From Acidobacteriaceae bacterium (GTDB taxonomy: Bacteria; Acidobacteriota; Terriglobia; Terriglobales; Acidobacteriaceae): a stretch of 64,000 nucleotides of DNA. The stretch's first letter is position 1, and every line of letters starts with the position of its first letter. The translations under genes and the position numbers were made by a program. Positions 9,263-18,426 of this stretch are shown here, piece after piece. The notes under the pieces were generated by a model, which was given only the letters and a program-made list of their open reading frames with translations, made no database searches and was not told the DNA's origin. The DNA lies in the NCBI GenBank assembly GCA_003138365.1, contig PLFY01000133.1:15294-79293 (forward strand), given 5' to 3'.

Positions 9263-11787
9263 CCCCCCTGCTCGAACAGTTTCTATCCGAGTCGCGCGAG
9301 TTTTCCCAGGGCATCGGCGAAAAGCTGATGCAAATGGAGGATGCGCCCAGCGATCAGGGGCTCATCAATGAGCTGTTCCGCCTTGTGCATACCCTCAAGG
9401 GCAACAGCGGCCTGTTCACATTTCCTGAAATGACGCGTGTCCTGCATGCGGGCGAAGACCTGTTGGGACTTGTCCGCAACGGCCAGATCGCCTATTCGCG
9501 GGAGTTGGCGGACTGCCTGCTCGATGCCATCGATTTCGTGATGGTCCTGTGCGCGGATATCGAAGCAACGGAACAGATCGATGCCTCGCGTGCACAGGAC
9601 TCAGCCCGCATGGCCGAGTCGCTGCGGGCGCTGATGCCGGCCGCCCAAACCGCGCGGTCCGTCTCCGCCGCGAACTCCAGCAAGCCGGCCACAATCACCC
9701 AGGACGCGCACTCCGCCGAATTGCCGCCGCTCGCCGAGCTTCCCAAAGCCACACGCATCGAGGCTCTTCACCAATGCCATCAAGGAGAGACGCTGCATTG
9801 GATCTGCTACACGCCGGCTTCGGACTGTTTCTTTCAGGGCGACGATCCGCTCTTCTCTGCGCGCCAGACCCCGGGCCTGCTGTGGGGCAGCGCCAAGCCG
9901 ACCGAGCCTCTGCCACCGCTGGCCGAGCTTGACACTTACCGTTGCGTACTCGAATTCCATCTGCTCAGCGCGGCCCCCCGCGAGGAACTCGACGAACACT
10001 TCCGTTATGTGCCGGATCAGGTGCGCATCGTTCAAGTCAATCCGGGCTGGCTGAGCCTCTCTGAAGACAGTTCCGAAGACAGCTCAGCAGTCAGCGCGCA
10101 ACCGGTTCCAGCCGTTCCGGAGGGCGCTGCGGGCGAGGCAAATCTCATCTCTGCCGCCCCACTGAAAGCAGCGGCAAAGGCATCCATCGAGGATTGCGCA
10201 GAGCAAGTCGCCGCGCTCGAATCGATTCTCTCCGCCCAGCGGCAAATCCTGATGCTCGACGACCGCCCTGACTGGGGCGTGGGAAGACTCAAGGCGGCTG
10301 GGTCGGTGCTGCTCAATCTGGCCAACTCCGCCGGTGATCGAGTTGCGGCAAGCGAAGTTGAAGCAGCGTTGGCGGAATGCCTGGCCACAGGCCAGAACTC
10401 TATGCTGCTCTTGTGGCTGGAAGCCAGCAAGGAACATCTCATCGCCAGTTGCGTCGCCCAGCCCGGACCTTCGGCGTACCCCGCATCGAACCCAGCCGCG
10501 GGCCCGTCGAAGGAGCCCAAAGAGGGCGCTGCCGAAGCGGAGGCGAGCCTCGCCAAACCTGCAGCCGACGAAGGGATCAAGTTCGGCCGCCGGGCAGAAG
10601 ATCATGTGACCGGGCCACGCAGTCTCAAAGTCGATCAGGCCAAGATCGACCGGCTGATGAACCTGATCGGCGAACTGGTGGTCTCAAAGAATGCACTTCC
10701 CTATCTTGCCCAGCGGGCAGAGACGCACTATGGCGTGCGCGAGCTTTCCCGCGAGATCAAAGGGGAGTATTCGGTCATCAACCGCATTGCCGACGAGATG
10801 CAGGACGCGATCATGCAGGTACGCATGATGGCCGTCTCGTTTGTCTTTCAGCGATTCCCGCGGCTGGTGCGCGACATCTCCCGCAAGCTCGGCAAGGACG
10901 TGCAACTGGTGCTTGAGGGCGAGCAGACCGAGGCCGACAAGAACATCATTGAATCGCTGGCCGACCCGCTGATCCACATCGTCCGCAACAGCCTCGATCA
11001 TGGTCTGGAGACTCCTGAAGTCCGCCGCGCCTGCGGCAAGCGGGAGACCGGGACACTGACCATCCGCGCCGCGCAGGAGGCTGACCGCGTGGTCATCGAG
11101 ATCACCGACGATGGCAAGGGCATCGATCCGGCGGTGATCAAGCGCAAGGCTTACGAGAAAGGGTTGATCGACGAAGCTGCCCTCGAGCGAATCGACGACC
11201 GCGAGGCCGTCAACCTGATCTTCGCCGCCGGGTTGTCCACCTCCGAAGTTGTCTCCGACCTGTCGGGCCGTGGAGTGGGCATGGACGTGGTGCGCTCGGC
11301 GGTTCAAAAGATCAACGGCACGGTCGTCATCGAAAGCAAGCTGGGCACGGGCACCACGATTCGAATATCGCTTCCCCTTTCGATGGCCGTGACGCAGGTG
11401 ATGATCGTCGAGTCCGACGGCCAACTGTTTGGGGTCCCGATGGACAACGTAGTCGAGACCGTTCGCGTCCCCAGAAGCGACCTCCGCGCCATCAAGCAGA
11501 GCCTCACGGTCGTCCTGCGCGGGCGCATCGTGCCGCTGAAGGCGCTCAACACTTTGCTGGGAATCTCCGCTAGCCCTCGAGTGAATTCTGACGATGAGCT
11601 AGCTGTGCTGCTGGTTCAGGCAGGTGGCGAAGTTCTTGGGCTTCTGGTTGACGGATTCAAGGAGACCATCGGCCTCATTCAGAAGCCGCTCGCCGGCTTT
11701 CTCTCAGGCCTGTCCGCCTATTCGGGTTCAGCCTTGATGGGCGACGGCTCAGTGCTCATGATTCTCAACATTCGGGAGATTGTCTGA
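9259..11787 (+). CDS. cheA: CheA histidine kinase (HPt, dimerisation, HATPase, CheW)
   Basis: HPt motif LVHTLKGNSGLF, LVVSKNALPYL, HIVRNSLDHGLE, ITDDGKGIDP, LSGRGVGMDVVRSAV; ATG at 9259. Confidence 0.95.
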   Translation: MTPLLEQFLSESREFSQGIGEKLMQMEDAPSDQGLINELFRLVHTLKGNSGLFTFPEMTRVLHAGEDLLGLVRNGQIAYSRELADCLLDAIDFVMVLCADIEATEQIDASRAQDSARMAESLRALMPAAQTARSVSAANSSKPATITQDAHSAELPPLAELPKATRIEALHQCHQGETLHWICYTPASDCFFQGDDPLFSARQTPGLLWGSAKPTEPLPPLAELDTYRCVLEFHLLSAAPREELDEHFRYVPDQVRIVQVNPGWLSLSEDSSEDSSAVSAQPVPAVPEGAAGEANLISAAPLKAAAKASIEDCAEQVAALESILSAQRQILMLDDRPDWGVGRLKAAGSVLLNLANSAGDRVAASEVEAALAECLATGQNSMLLLWLEASKEHLIASCVAQPGPSAYPASNPAAGPSKEPKEGAAEAEASLAKPAADEGIKFGRRAEDHVTGPRSLKVDQAKIDRLMNLIGELVVSKNALPYLAQRAETHYGVRELSREIKGEYSVINRIADEMQDAIMQVRMMAVSFVFQRFPRLVRDISRKLGKDVQLVLEGEQTEADKNIIESLADPLIHIVRNSLDHGLETPEVRRACGKRETGTLTIRAAQEADRVVIEITDDGKGIDPAVIKRKAYEKGLIDEAALERIDDREAVNLIFAAGLSTSEVVSDLSGRGVGMDVVRSAVQKINGTVVIESKLGTGTTIRISLPLSMAVTQVMIVESDGQLFGVPMDNVVETVRVPRSDLRAIKQSLTVVLRGRIVPLKALNTLLGISASPRVNSDDELAVLLVQAGGEVLGLLVDGFKETIGLIQKPLAGFLSGLSAYSGSALMGDGSVLMILNIREIV

Positions 11788-12029
11788 TGCCCATCGAATT
11801 CAAGAGAAACAGTGCTGTGTTTCACGATGTTGTCAGCGTCGAAGAAGCCGAGAAGCTGCTCGAATGGTTGCAGCGGAAGCCGGCCGCAAAGGTGGATCTC
11901 ACGCGTTGCAACCATCTGCATACCGCCAACCTCCAGGTGTTGATGACGGCCAGGCCGGGAATTTCCCATTGGCCGGAAAACTCTGAACTGCGCGCATGGC
12001 TTGAGACAGCGTTGAATTCCGAAGCGTAA
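11787..12029 (+). CDS. Small STAS-like protein at the end of the che operon
   Basis: 80 aa, VDLTRCNHLHTANLQVLMTA resembles STAS core; start overlaps cheA stop. Confidence 0.5.
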   Translation: MPIEFKRNSAVFHDVVSVEEAEKLLEWLQRKPAAKVDLTRCNHLHTANLQVLMTARPGISHWPENSELRAWLETALNSEA

Positions 12030-12126
12030 GAACCTTCGATGGCAATGACCATTTTCGTCGTAGCCGCCAGTTTCGTCGGCGTACGCCAGGTCTGTGACCG
12101 TTTGTTTTTGTACCAATTGTGGGTGC

Positions 12127-12152
12127 CCCAGGTCTCGATTTTGAGACCTGGG
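12127..12152. repeat. REP-like palindrome / possible terminator of the che operon
   Basis: CCCAGGTCTC-gatttt-GAGACCTGGG, 10-bp perfect stem between two convergent genes. Confidence 0.6.
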
Positions 12153-12192
12153 AAAGCAAAATCTCGAGAGACAAATTCATGCGGTCAAAGAC

Positions 12193-13638
12193 CTAGCTCA
12201 GTCCCGACATGACTAACATGCGGGGCTCGGTCATCTCCTGGATGGCGGAGCGGATGCCTTCGCGGCCCAGGCCGGAGTCCTTGATGCCGCCGTAGGGCAT
12301 TGGATCGAGTCGCCAGCTTGGGGTGTCACCGACGATCAGCGTGCCCACTTCGAGTTCGCGGTAGGCGGTGAGGATGCGGCCGGCGTCGCGGGTGAGCAGG
12401 CCGGCCTGGAGGCCATAGCGCGAGTGATTCACGTCGGCCAGGGCCTGCTCGAAGTCGTCGTAGGGCTCGATGGCCACAACAGGACCGAAGACCTCTTCGT
12501 CGCGCACCTTCATGCCCGGCTTGGTTCCGGTAAGGATGACGGGAGTGACGACGGAGCCGTGGCGCTCGCCGCCGGCTACCAGCTTGGCGCCGCCGTCGAC
12601 GGCTTCCTTGACCCAGGCCTCGACGCGTTCGGCTTCGCCAATCCTGATCAGCGGGCCCACTTCAGTGGCTTCATCCGAGGGGTCCCCGGCTACCATCTTG
12701 GCGGTGGTCTCGACAACCTTCCACAAGAACGTCTGGAAGATTTTGCGCTCGACAAAGACGCGCTGGACGCTGATGCACGATTGGCCGGCGAAGCCAAAGG
12801 CTGCGTGCGCGGTGCGTTCGGCTGCCTCGTCGAGGTCGAGCCAATCGCTGTGGACGATGAGCGCGGCATTGCCGCCGAGTTCGAGCAGCACACGCTTGCG
12901 CCCGGAGTGGGCTTTGAGTTCCCACCCCACTTTGGCCGAGCCGGTAAAGCTGACCAGCTTGATGCGATCTTCCTTTTCAGCAAGCCATGCGGCGTCGATA
13001 TTGCTGAGGGGCAGAACGGCCAGCGCTTCGCCGGGCCAACCGGCTTTGAGAATCACTTCGCCCAGAGCCAGCGCGGTAAACGGAGTTTGCGGGGCGGGCT
13101 TGAGAATCAGCGGACATCCGGCAGCAAGCGCGGGCGCCACTTTGTGGGCGACAAGGTTCAAAGGAAAATTGAACGGCGTAATCGCCAGGACCGGGCCGAC
13201 CGGGAAGCGCTGCACCAGCCCCCAGCGGCCCTCGTTGCCCTCGGTCAGGTCAAGGGGAAGGCTTTCGCCTCCGAGCCGGGCGGCTTCTTCGGCAGCGGTC
13301 TTGAAGGTGAGCACGGCGCGGTCGACTTCACCGCGAGCCAGGCGGACGGGTTTGCCGGCTTCAGCGACGATGAGTTGAGCGAAGCGCTCCTTCTGCTCGA
13401 TGAGCGCGGCGGCTACGTCTTCGAGAATCTCGCGGCGTTTCCATCGGGGCAGGGCGCGAGTGCGGCGCAGGCTGGCCATGGCGTGGTTCACGGCCTGGCG
13501 CGCGTCGGCGCGGGTGGCCACAGTCACACGGCCCACCAGACCCTGATCCCACGGTGAACGCACTTCGAGCGTTTCGCCTTCGATCCACTCTTTGCCGCAC
13601 AGCAGAAATCCCGTTTGCGTTCCCGGCCGCATCTTCAT
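12193..13638 (-). CDS. Aldehyde dehydrogenase family protein
   Basis: ITPFNFPLNLVAHKVAPALAAG, LELGGNAALIV, FAGQSCISVQRVFV, EEVFGPV motifs. Confidence 0.92.
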   Translation of the reverse strand: MKMRPGTQTGFLLCGKEWIEGETLEVRSPWDQGLVGRVTVATRADARQAVNHAMASLRRTRALPRWKRREILEDVAAALIEQKERFAQLIVAEAGKPVRLARGEVDRAVLTFKTAAEEAARLGGESLPLDLTEGNEGRWGLVQRFPVGPVLAITPFNFPLNLVAHKVAPALAAGCPLILKPAPQTPFTALALGEVILKAGWPGEALAVLPLSNIDAAWLAEKEDRIKLVSFTGSAKVGWELKAHSGRKRVLLELGGNAALIVHSDWLDLDEAAERTAHAAFGFAGQSCISVQRVFVERKIFQTFLWKVVETTAKMVAGDPSDEATEVGPLIRIGEAERVEAWVKEAVDGGAKLVAGGERHGSVVTPVILTGTKPGMKVRDEEVFGPVVAIEPYDDFEQALADVNHSRYGLQAGLLTRDAGRILTAYRELEVGTLIVGDTPSWRLDPMPYGGIKDSGLGREGIRSAIQEMTEPRMLVMSGLS

Positions 13639-14849
13639 GAATGAGCAACTCCTTCTTGTTCGGAGGGTATGTCGGGTGCGTTCTCAACCAGAATACGCGG
13701 GGATCGCAGATCGAGGCCGATGACTTCGTCGATGAGGCCGAGCCAATAAGCTTCTGTCGCGGTCATGGGGAAATCGCCGGATTGAAGCCGGCGGCAGAAG
13801 GATACGAACAAGAACCAAATTGAGAAGCACATCGTATCCATGTACTGAAAAACAGCCTTCCACCAATCCTGTTTTGACGAAAAACCGGTTTTGCCCGTTT
13901 TTAAGATTGCTGTGTCACGCAAAGGATCATTGAAGAAATCCTCGAGCCAGCGGTTTTTCAATTTCGCAATCATCTCGCGATGATGATATTCGAAAAAATC
14001 GCAAAGCAGAGAATACTTGACTTCCATGGCGGCGAACGATGGATACATGGAAACATTCGTAAGTGCATCGCCCAGAATTGCGGTCTTAACCGATGCTTTC
14101 CTCTTCATTTCATCGGATAATCTCAGAGCATCCATCAAATCCGTCAAATTCGAATTCTTGGCGAACGAAGCAACGTCATTTGCGGTTTGGCCTGCAATGA
14201 CAAGTTGCTCCAGGATTGCATGGTTGACATAGCCAAGATTGAGAATTGAAATCATGGTTTCGGCAACACTCTTTGCGGTCAATGAGTCTTCGTAACCAAA
14301 TAACCCCGGCCCCCCCTTCTCAACTCCAAATCTATCGAGATTCAGCCAAAACGTCGAAAAGCGGAACATAAACCGGTCTATACAGTTTCGCGCCAGAGCG
14401 ATCGCAAATCCTTCATCTTGCCCGGCCATATCCTTGGCGAAACTGGCTGCGACATCTTTGGTGAGAGCCGTGGGCTGATAGATGATATGGCGTGTACCAT
14501 GACAGAGAATCCTACTATAGGGGTATGCGAGAGCATAATCGCCAGCCATCAGGATGTCTGAGGCTGCACTCGATGCCTCGCCGAGTGCCACCGTAATCAG
14601 GCGGCACGGCTCGGAGCGATCTTGGTCGCTGGCACGCAGAGCATCCAGAAGCAGCCTAGCGGATTCTGTGTCGCCTCCGGGGCTGTCGATGTACACGGTA
14701 ATTGGCTCGCGTGAAGTGGTTTGGAGCCTGACTATCTCAGGAAGAAGGCGGGAGACAAGAGTGTCGTCGATGATCCCGGAGATGGTGACCGATCGATTGT
14801 GGTTTGGCCTATACTTCGGATCACGCCGGATCGGTTCCTGTCCTGACAT
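13635..14849 (-). CDS. ClpP-fold serine protease-like protein with large internal insertion
   Basis: YIDSPGGDTESARLLLDAL, GEASSAASDILMAGD (Ser motif), YSRILCHGT (His), TATEAYWLGLIDEVIG (Asp); ATG at 14849. Confidence 0.7.
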   Translation of the reverse strand: MSGQEPIRRDPKYRPNHNRSVTISGIIDDTLVSRLLPEIVRLQTTSREPITVYIDSPGGDTESARLLLDALRASDQDRSEPCRLITVALGEASSAASDILMAGDYALAYPYSRILCHGTRHIIYQPTALTKDVAASFAKDMAGQDEGFAIALARNCIDRFMFRFSTFWLNLDRFGVEKGGPGLFGYEDSLTAKSVAETMISILNLGYVNHAILEQLVIAGQTANDVASFAKNSNLTDLMDALRLSDEMKRKASVKTAILGDALTNVSMYPSFAAMEVKYSLLCDFFEYHHREMIAKLKNRWLEDFFNDPLRDTAILKTGKTGFSSKQDWWKAVFQYMDTMCFSIWFLFVSFCRRLQSGDFPMTATEAYWLGLIDEVIGLDLRSPRILVENAPDIPSEQEGVAHS

Positions 14850-15039
14850 CCTGGCCTTCCGTGTGGGAGGTGCTAGGCTTACTCGCCTTCGCCGCCTCCT
14901 CCCGCTTGCGCGCATCGTCGTAGAAGCGATCCCAGTCTGTGGAACCGTCCTCTTTGCGATAGACGATACGGATGCGGCGTAGCGCGTCGTCGAACTCGCG
15001 GTCCGCTTCTGTTTCACCATATGGCCTGGCAATGGGCAT
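14821..15039 (-). CDS. Small charged hypothetical protein coupled to the ClpP-like gene
   Basis: MPIARPYGETEADREFDDALRRIRIVYRKEDGSTDWDRFYDDARKREE...; strong SD CGGAGGTGCG upstream; overlaps the next gene by 29 nt. Confidence 0.65.
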   Translation of the reverse strand: MPIARPYGETEADREFDDALRRIRIVYRKEDGSTDWDRFYDDARKREEAAKASKPSTSHTEGQDVRTGTDPA

Positions 15040-15181
15040 GCGCACCTCCGTTTGTTGAGTGTAACACCGCACCAATATCGCTTGAATATCGACCCAAGGT
15101 AACGAAGGTCAATAGGAGTCAATAGGCGCCAATTCTAGCAGGCGATCAAATGGGGAATCTGATACGGTACACTGTTCGCCT

Positions 15182-15886
15182 ATGATCCATGATGGCAAGA
15201 GCCGCAAACTTCCTTTTGATGCAGCCGAGGCGGTGGCGCATCTGAAGGCCAACGACGCCAAATTGGGCGCGCTGATTGACAGGGCGGGCGAGTTCACGCT
15301 GCGGCTCGATCCAGCGCCTTCGCCGTTCGAGTCTCTGCTGGAGTCCATCCTCTACCAGCAATTGCACGGCAAGGCGGCGGCCACCATCCATCGCAGGGTG
15401 CGCGAGTACTTTGGCGGCGACCCGGCGCCACTGCTTCTGCTGGATACGCCGGATGAGGTCCTGCGGGCGGCGGGCGTTTCGGGAAACAAGTGCAAGGCGC
15501 TGAAGGACCTGGCCGCACGCACGCTGGACGGGACAGTGCCAACGCACGCTGCGATCCGGAAGATGACGGACGCGGAGATCATCGAGCGGCTGACGGCAGT
15601 GCGCGGCATTGGCCCATGGACGGTGGAAATGCTGCTGATTTTTCGAATGGGCCGGCCCGATGTGCTGCCGGTAACCGACTACGGCGTGCGCAAAGGGTTT
15701 GCGCTGACCTTCCAGCGTGTGCCGAAGACCCGCCCTCTCGCGGCCGAGGATTTGCCCAAGCCTGAAGTGCTGTTCAGAAGGGGAAAGCGTTGGGCGCCGT
15801 TCCGTTCTGTGGCGAGTTGGTACCTTTGGCGGGCATGCGATCTGGCCAAGGGCACGGCCCCTTCAGGGCGGTCCAGCCTACAATAG
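15182..15886 (+). CDS. DNA-3-methyladenine glycosylase II family (HhH-GPD)
   Basis: FESLLESILYQQLHGKAA, LTAVRGIGPWTVEMLLIFRMGRPDVLPVTDYGVRKG. Confidence 0.92.
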   Translation: MIHDGKSRKLPFDAAEAVAHLKANDAKLGALIDRAGEFTLRLDPAPSPFESLLESILYQQLHGKAAATIHRRVREYFGGDPAPLLLLDTPDEVLRAAGVSGNKCKALKDLAARTLDGTVPTHAAIRKMTDAEIIERLTAVRGIGPWTVEMLLIFRMGRPDVLPVTDYGVRKGFALTFQRVPKTRPLAAEDLPKPEVLFRRGKRWAPFRSVASWYLWRACDLAKGTAPSGRSSLQ

Positions 15887-15936
15887 CCAAGACGGCTGGC
15901 ATCTTGAAGCGATGCAGGCCCGCGATGGGAACCCTA

Positions 15937-18417
15937 ATGGCCACAAGCAAACGTTTTATCTGCATTCATGGTCACTTTTACCAGCCGCCGCGCGAGAATC
16001 CCTGGCTGGAGACGGTGGAAACACAGGACACGGCAGCGCCCTACCATGATTGGAACGAGCGCATCTGCGCGGAGTGTTACGCGCCCAATGGCGCGGCGCG
16101 CATCGTGAATATCAAGAATCAGATCATGCGCATTGTGAACAACTACGCGCGCATGAGTTTCAACTTCGGGCCGACGCTGCTGAGCTGGCTGAAGGAGAAT
16201 GCGCCGCGCACTTACCGCATGATTCTGGACGGCGAGCAGCGCAGCCGGAAGAGCTTTGACGGCCACAGCTCGGCCATGGCGCAGGTTTACAACCACATCA
16301 TTCTGCCGCTGGCCAGCGAGCGTGACCGCATCACCCAGATCCGCTGGGGCATTGCCGACTATGAACACCACTACGGCATGCCGCCGGAGGGCATGTGGCT
16401 GGCGGAGACCGCGGCCGACACCGAATCGCTGGAACTGCTTGCGCAACACGGCATCAAGTTCACGCTGCTGGCGCCGCACCAGTGCAAGCGCATTCGGCCG
16501 CTGAAAGACGGTGGGGGCTGGAGCGATACCGCCGGCGCCACGGTAGACACCACGCGCCCCTATCTGGTGCGCTTCGACTCCGGAGTCTCGATTGCCGTAT
16601 TTTTCTACAATGGCCCCGTTTCGCGGGCGATTGCCTTTGAGGGTTTGCTGAACTCAGGAGAGAACTTTGTCGCGCGCCTCAAAGCCGGATTCAAAGACAG
16701 CTCGCAGGCCCAGTTGGTCCACGTGGCCACCGACGGCGAGTCGTATGGGCATCACCACAAGCACGGCGAAATGGCGCTGGCGTATACCTTGCGCAGGCTT
16801 GAGGGAGACAAAACCGTGAACCTCGCCAATTATGGCAGCTTTCTGGAGGAGTTTCCGCCCGAGTACGAGTGCGAGATTGTGGACAACACTTCCTGGAGCT
16901 GCGTACACGGGATAGAGCGCTGGCGCTCGAACTGCGGCTGCAATGGCGGCAAGCCGGGCTGCAACCAGCTTTGGCGCGCGCCGCTGCGCCAGGCCCTGGA
17001 CGAGCTGCGGGACGCCGTGGTCCCGCTCACGGAGCAGGAGGGCGGCAAGCTCTTCAAAGACGTGTGGGCCGCCCGCGACGGCTACATCGAAGTGGTGCTC
17101 GACCGCGGCGAGGAGTCGGTTGAGCGCTTTTTCCGCGCGCATGAGAGCCACATTCTTTCTGACCCAGAGCGTGTGCGCGCCTTGGAACTGATGGAACTGC
17201 AGCGCCACGCGCAACTGATGTACACCAGTTGCGGCTGGTTCTTCGACGACATTGCGGGCATTGAAACGGTGCAGGTCATTGCGTATGCCGCCCGGGTGCT
17301 GCAACTGGCGCAGGAACTGTTCGCCGGGCAGGCCGTAGCGCTGGAACCCAGTTTTCTGGTACACATGGCAGCGGCCCGGTCCAACGACGCGAGCGCCGGC
17401 GACGGCGCCCAGATCTACAAGAAGTGCGTAGCCACCATGGAGCTGGGTCTTGAGCAAGTGGCGGCCCACTACGCCATCAGCTCGGTTTTCTCCTCGTTCG
17501 CCGAGGAAACCGACCTGTTCTGCTACCACGTGCGGCGCATCTCCTACGACATCTATACCTCCGGCCGCGGACGGCTGGCGTTAGGCCGGGCGCAGATTGC
17601 CAGCGCCATCACCGGCCAGGAACAAAGCTTTTCGTTTGCGGTTTTGCACTTCGGCGACCAGAACATTACCGCTGCCGTAAAACCTTACATGGAGGCCGAC
17701 GCGGCGGAGTTCGAAGCCTTTGCCAAACAGGCCGCGGAACATGTGCAGCGCGCGTACTTTCCTGAGGTGATTCGCCTGCTCGACCGCTATTACGGCCGCG
17801 TGGACTATTCGCTGACCTCGCTGTTTACCGACGAGCAGCGGCGCATCGTGCAGCTTATCCTCAACTCGACGCTGTGGGACATTGAGAACTCGCTGACCAC
17901 CATCTACGAGGACCACGCCAGCCTCTCGCACTATCTATCGCAGGCCGGTCTGCCCAAGCCGCCGGCGCTCACCCTGGCGGCGGCCTTTGCCGTGAACGCA
18001 GGCCTGCGCCGCGCACTGGAGAGCGACTCGATCGACCAGGCCCTGTTGCGTTCATTTCTTGCGCTGGCCAAGGCAGACCAGGTTCCGCTGGAGACGGCGA
18101 ACCTGTCCTATATTGCCGATCAACGCATGAAGCGCACCATGGTCGAACTGCAAATGTCCTCCGGGTCGCTGGAGTTGCTGGAACGAGCGTTGGCATTGGC
18201 TCGTAACCTGGTCGAGATGCCTTTTGAGCTGAACCTCTGGCAGGCGCAGAACATCTGGTACGAGATTCTGCGCACCTCGAACTACGGGTTGACCTCTCTG
18301 GGGAAAGGCGACCGCCCGCGGTGGGACAAGCTTTTCAATGAACTTGGCGGTTGTCTGTCGATCGACTGCGCAGCCATCCGCGACCAGGACCCAGCCGTGG
18401 CGACCGCGGGAGATTAA
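15937..18417 (+). CDS. GH57 / DUF3536-type glycoside hydrolase
   Basis: ICIHGHFYQPPRENPWLE N-terminus, YEHHYGMPPEGMWLAETA, ATDGESYGHHHKHGEMAL. Confidence 0.88.
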   Translation: MATSKRFICIHGHFYQPPRENPWLETVETQDTAAPYHDWNERICAECYAPNGAARIVNIKNQIMRIVNNYARMSFNFGPTLLSWLKENAPRTYRMILDGEQRSRKSFDGHSSAMAQVYNHIILPLASERDRITQIRWGIADYEHHYGMPPEGMWLAETAADTESLELLAQHGIKFTLLAPHQCKRIRPLKDGGGWSDTAGATVDTTRPYLVRFDSGVSIAVFFYNGPVSRAIAFEGLLNSGENFVARLKAGFKDSSQAQLVHVATDGESYGHHHKHGEMALAYTLRRLEGDKTVNLANYGSFLEEFPPEYECEIVDNTSWSCVHGIERWRSNCGCNGGKPGCNQLWRAPLRQALDELRDAVVPLTEQEGGKLFKDVWAARDGYIEVVLDRGEESVERFFRAHESHILSDPERVRALELMELQRHAQLMYTSCGWFFDDIAGIETVQVIAYAARVLQLAQELFAGQAVALEPSFLVHMAAARSNDASAGDGAQIYKKCVATMELGLEQVAAHYAISSVFSSFAEETDLFCYHVRRISYDIYTSGRGRLALGRAQIASAITGQEQSFSFAVLHFGDQNITAAVKPYMEADAAEFEAFAKQAAEHVQRAYFPEVIRLLDRYYGRVDYSLTSLFTDEQRRIVQLILNSTLWDIENSLTTIYEDHASLSHYLSQAGLPKPPALTLAAAFAVNAGLRRALESDSIDQALLRSFLALAKADQVPLETANLSYIADQRMKRTMVELQMSSGSLELLERALALARNLVEMPFELNLWQAQNIWYEILRTSNYGLTSLGKGDRPRWDKLFNELGGCLSIDCAAIRDQDPAVATAGD

Positions 18418-18426
18418 GAGCTTCAA

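Noticed and set aside
1740-12029. Intact prophage or ICE at tRNA-Ser
   Set aside because: Only a broken integrase fragment was seen; no structural phage, relaxase or conjugation genes, and no second tRNA-end repeat noticed in the window.
12424-13557. 377-aa and 302-aa plus-strand ORFs
   Set aside because: Antisense shadows of the aldehyde dehydrogenase gene.
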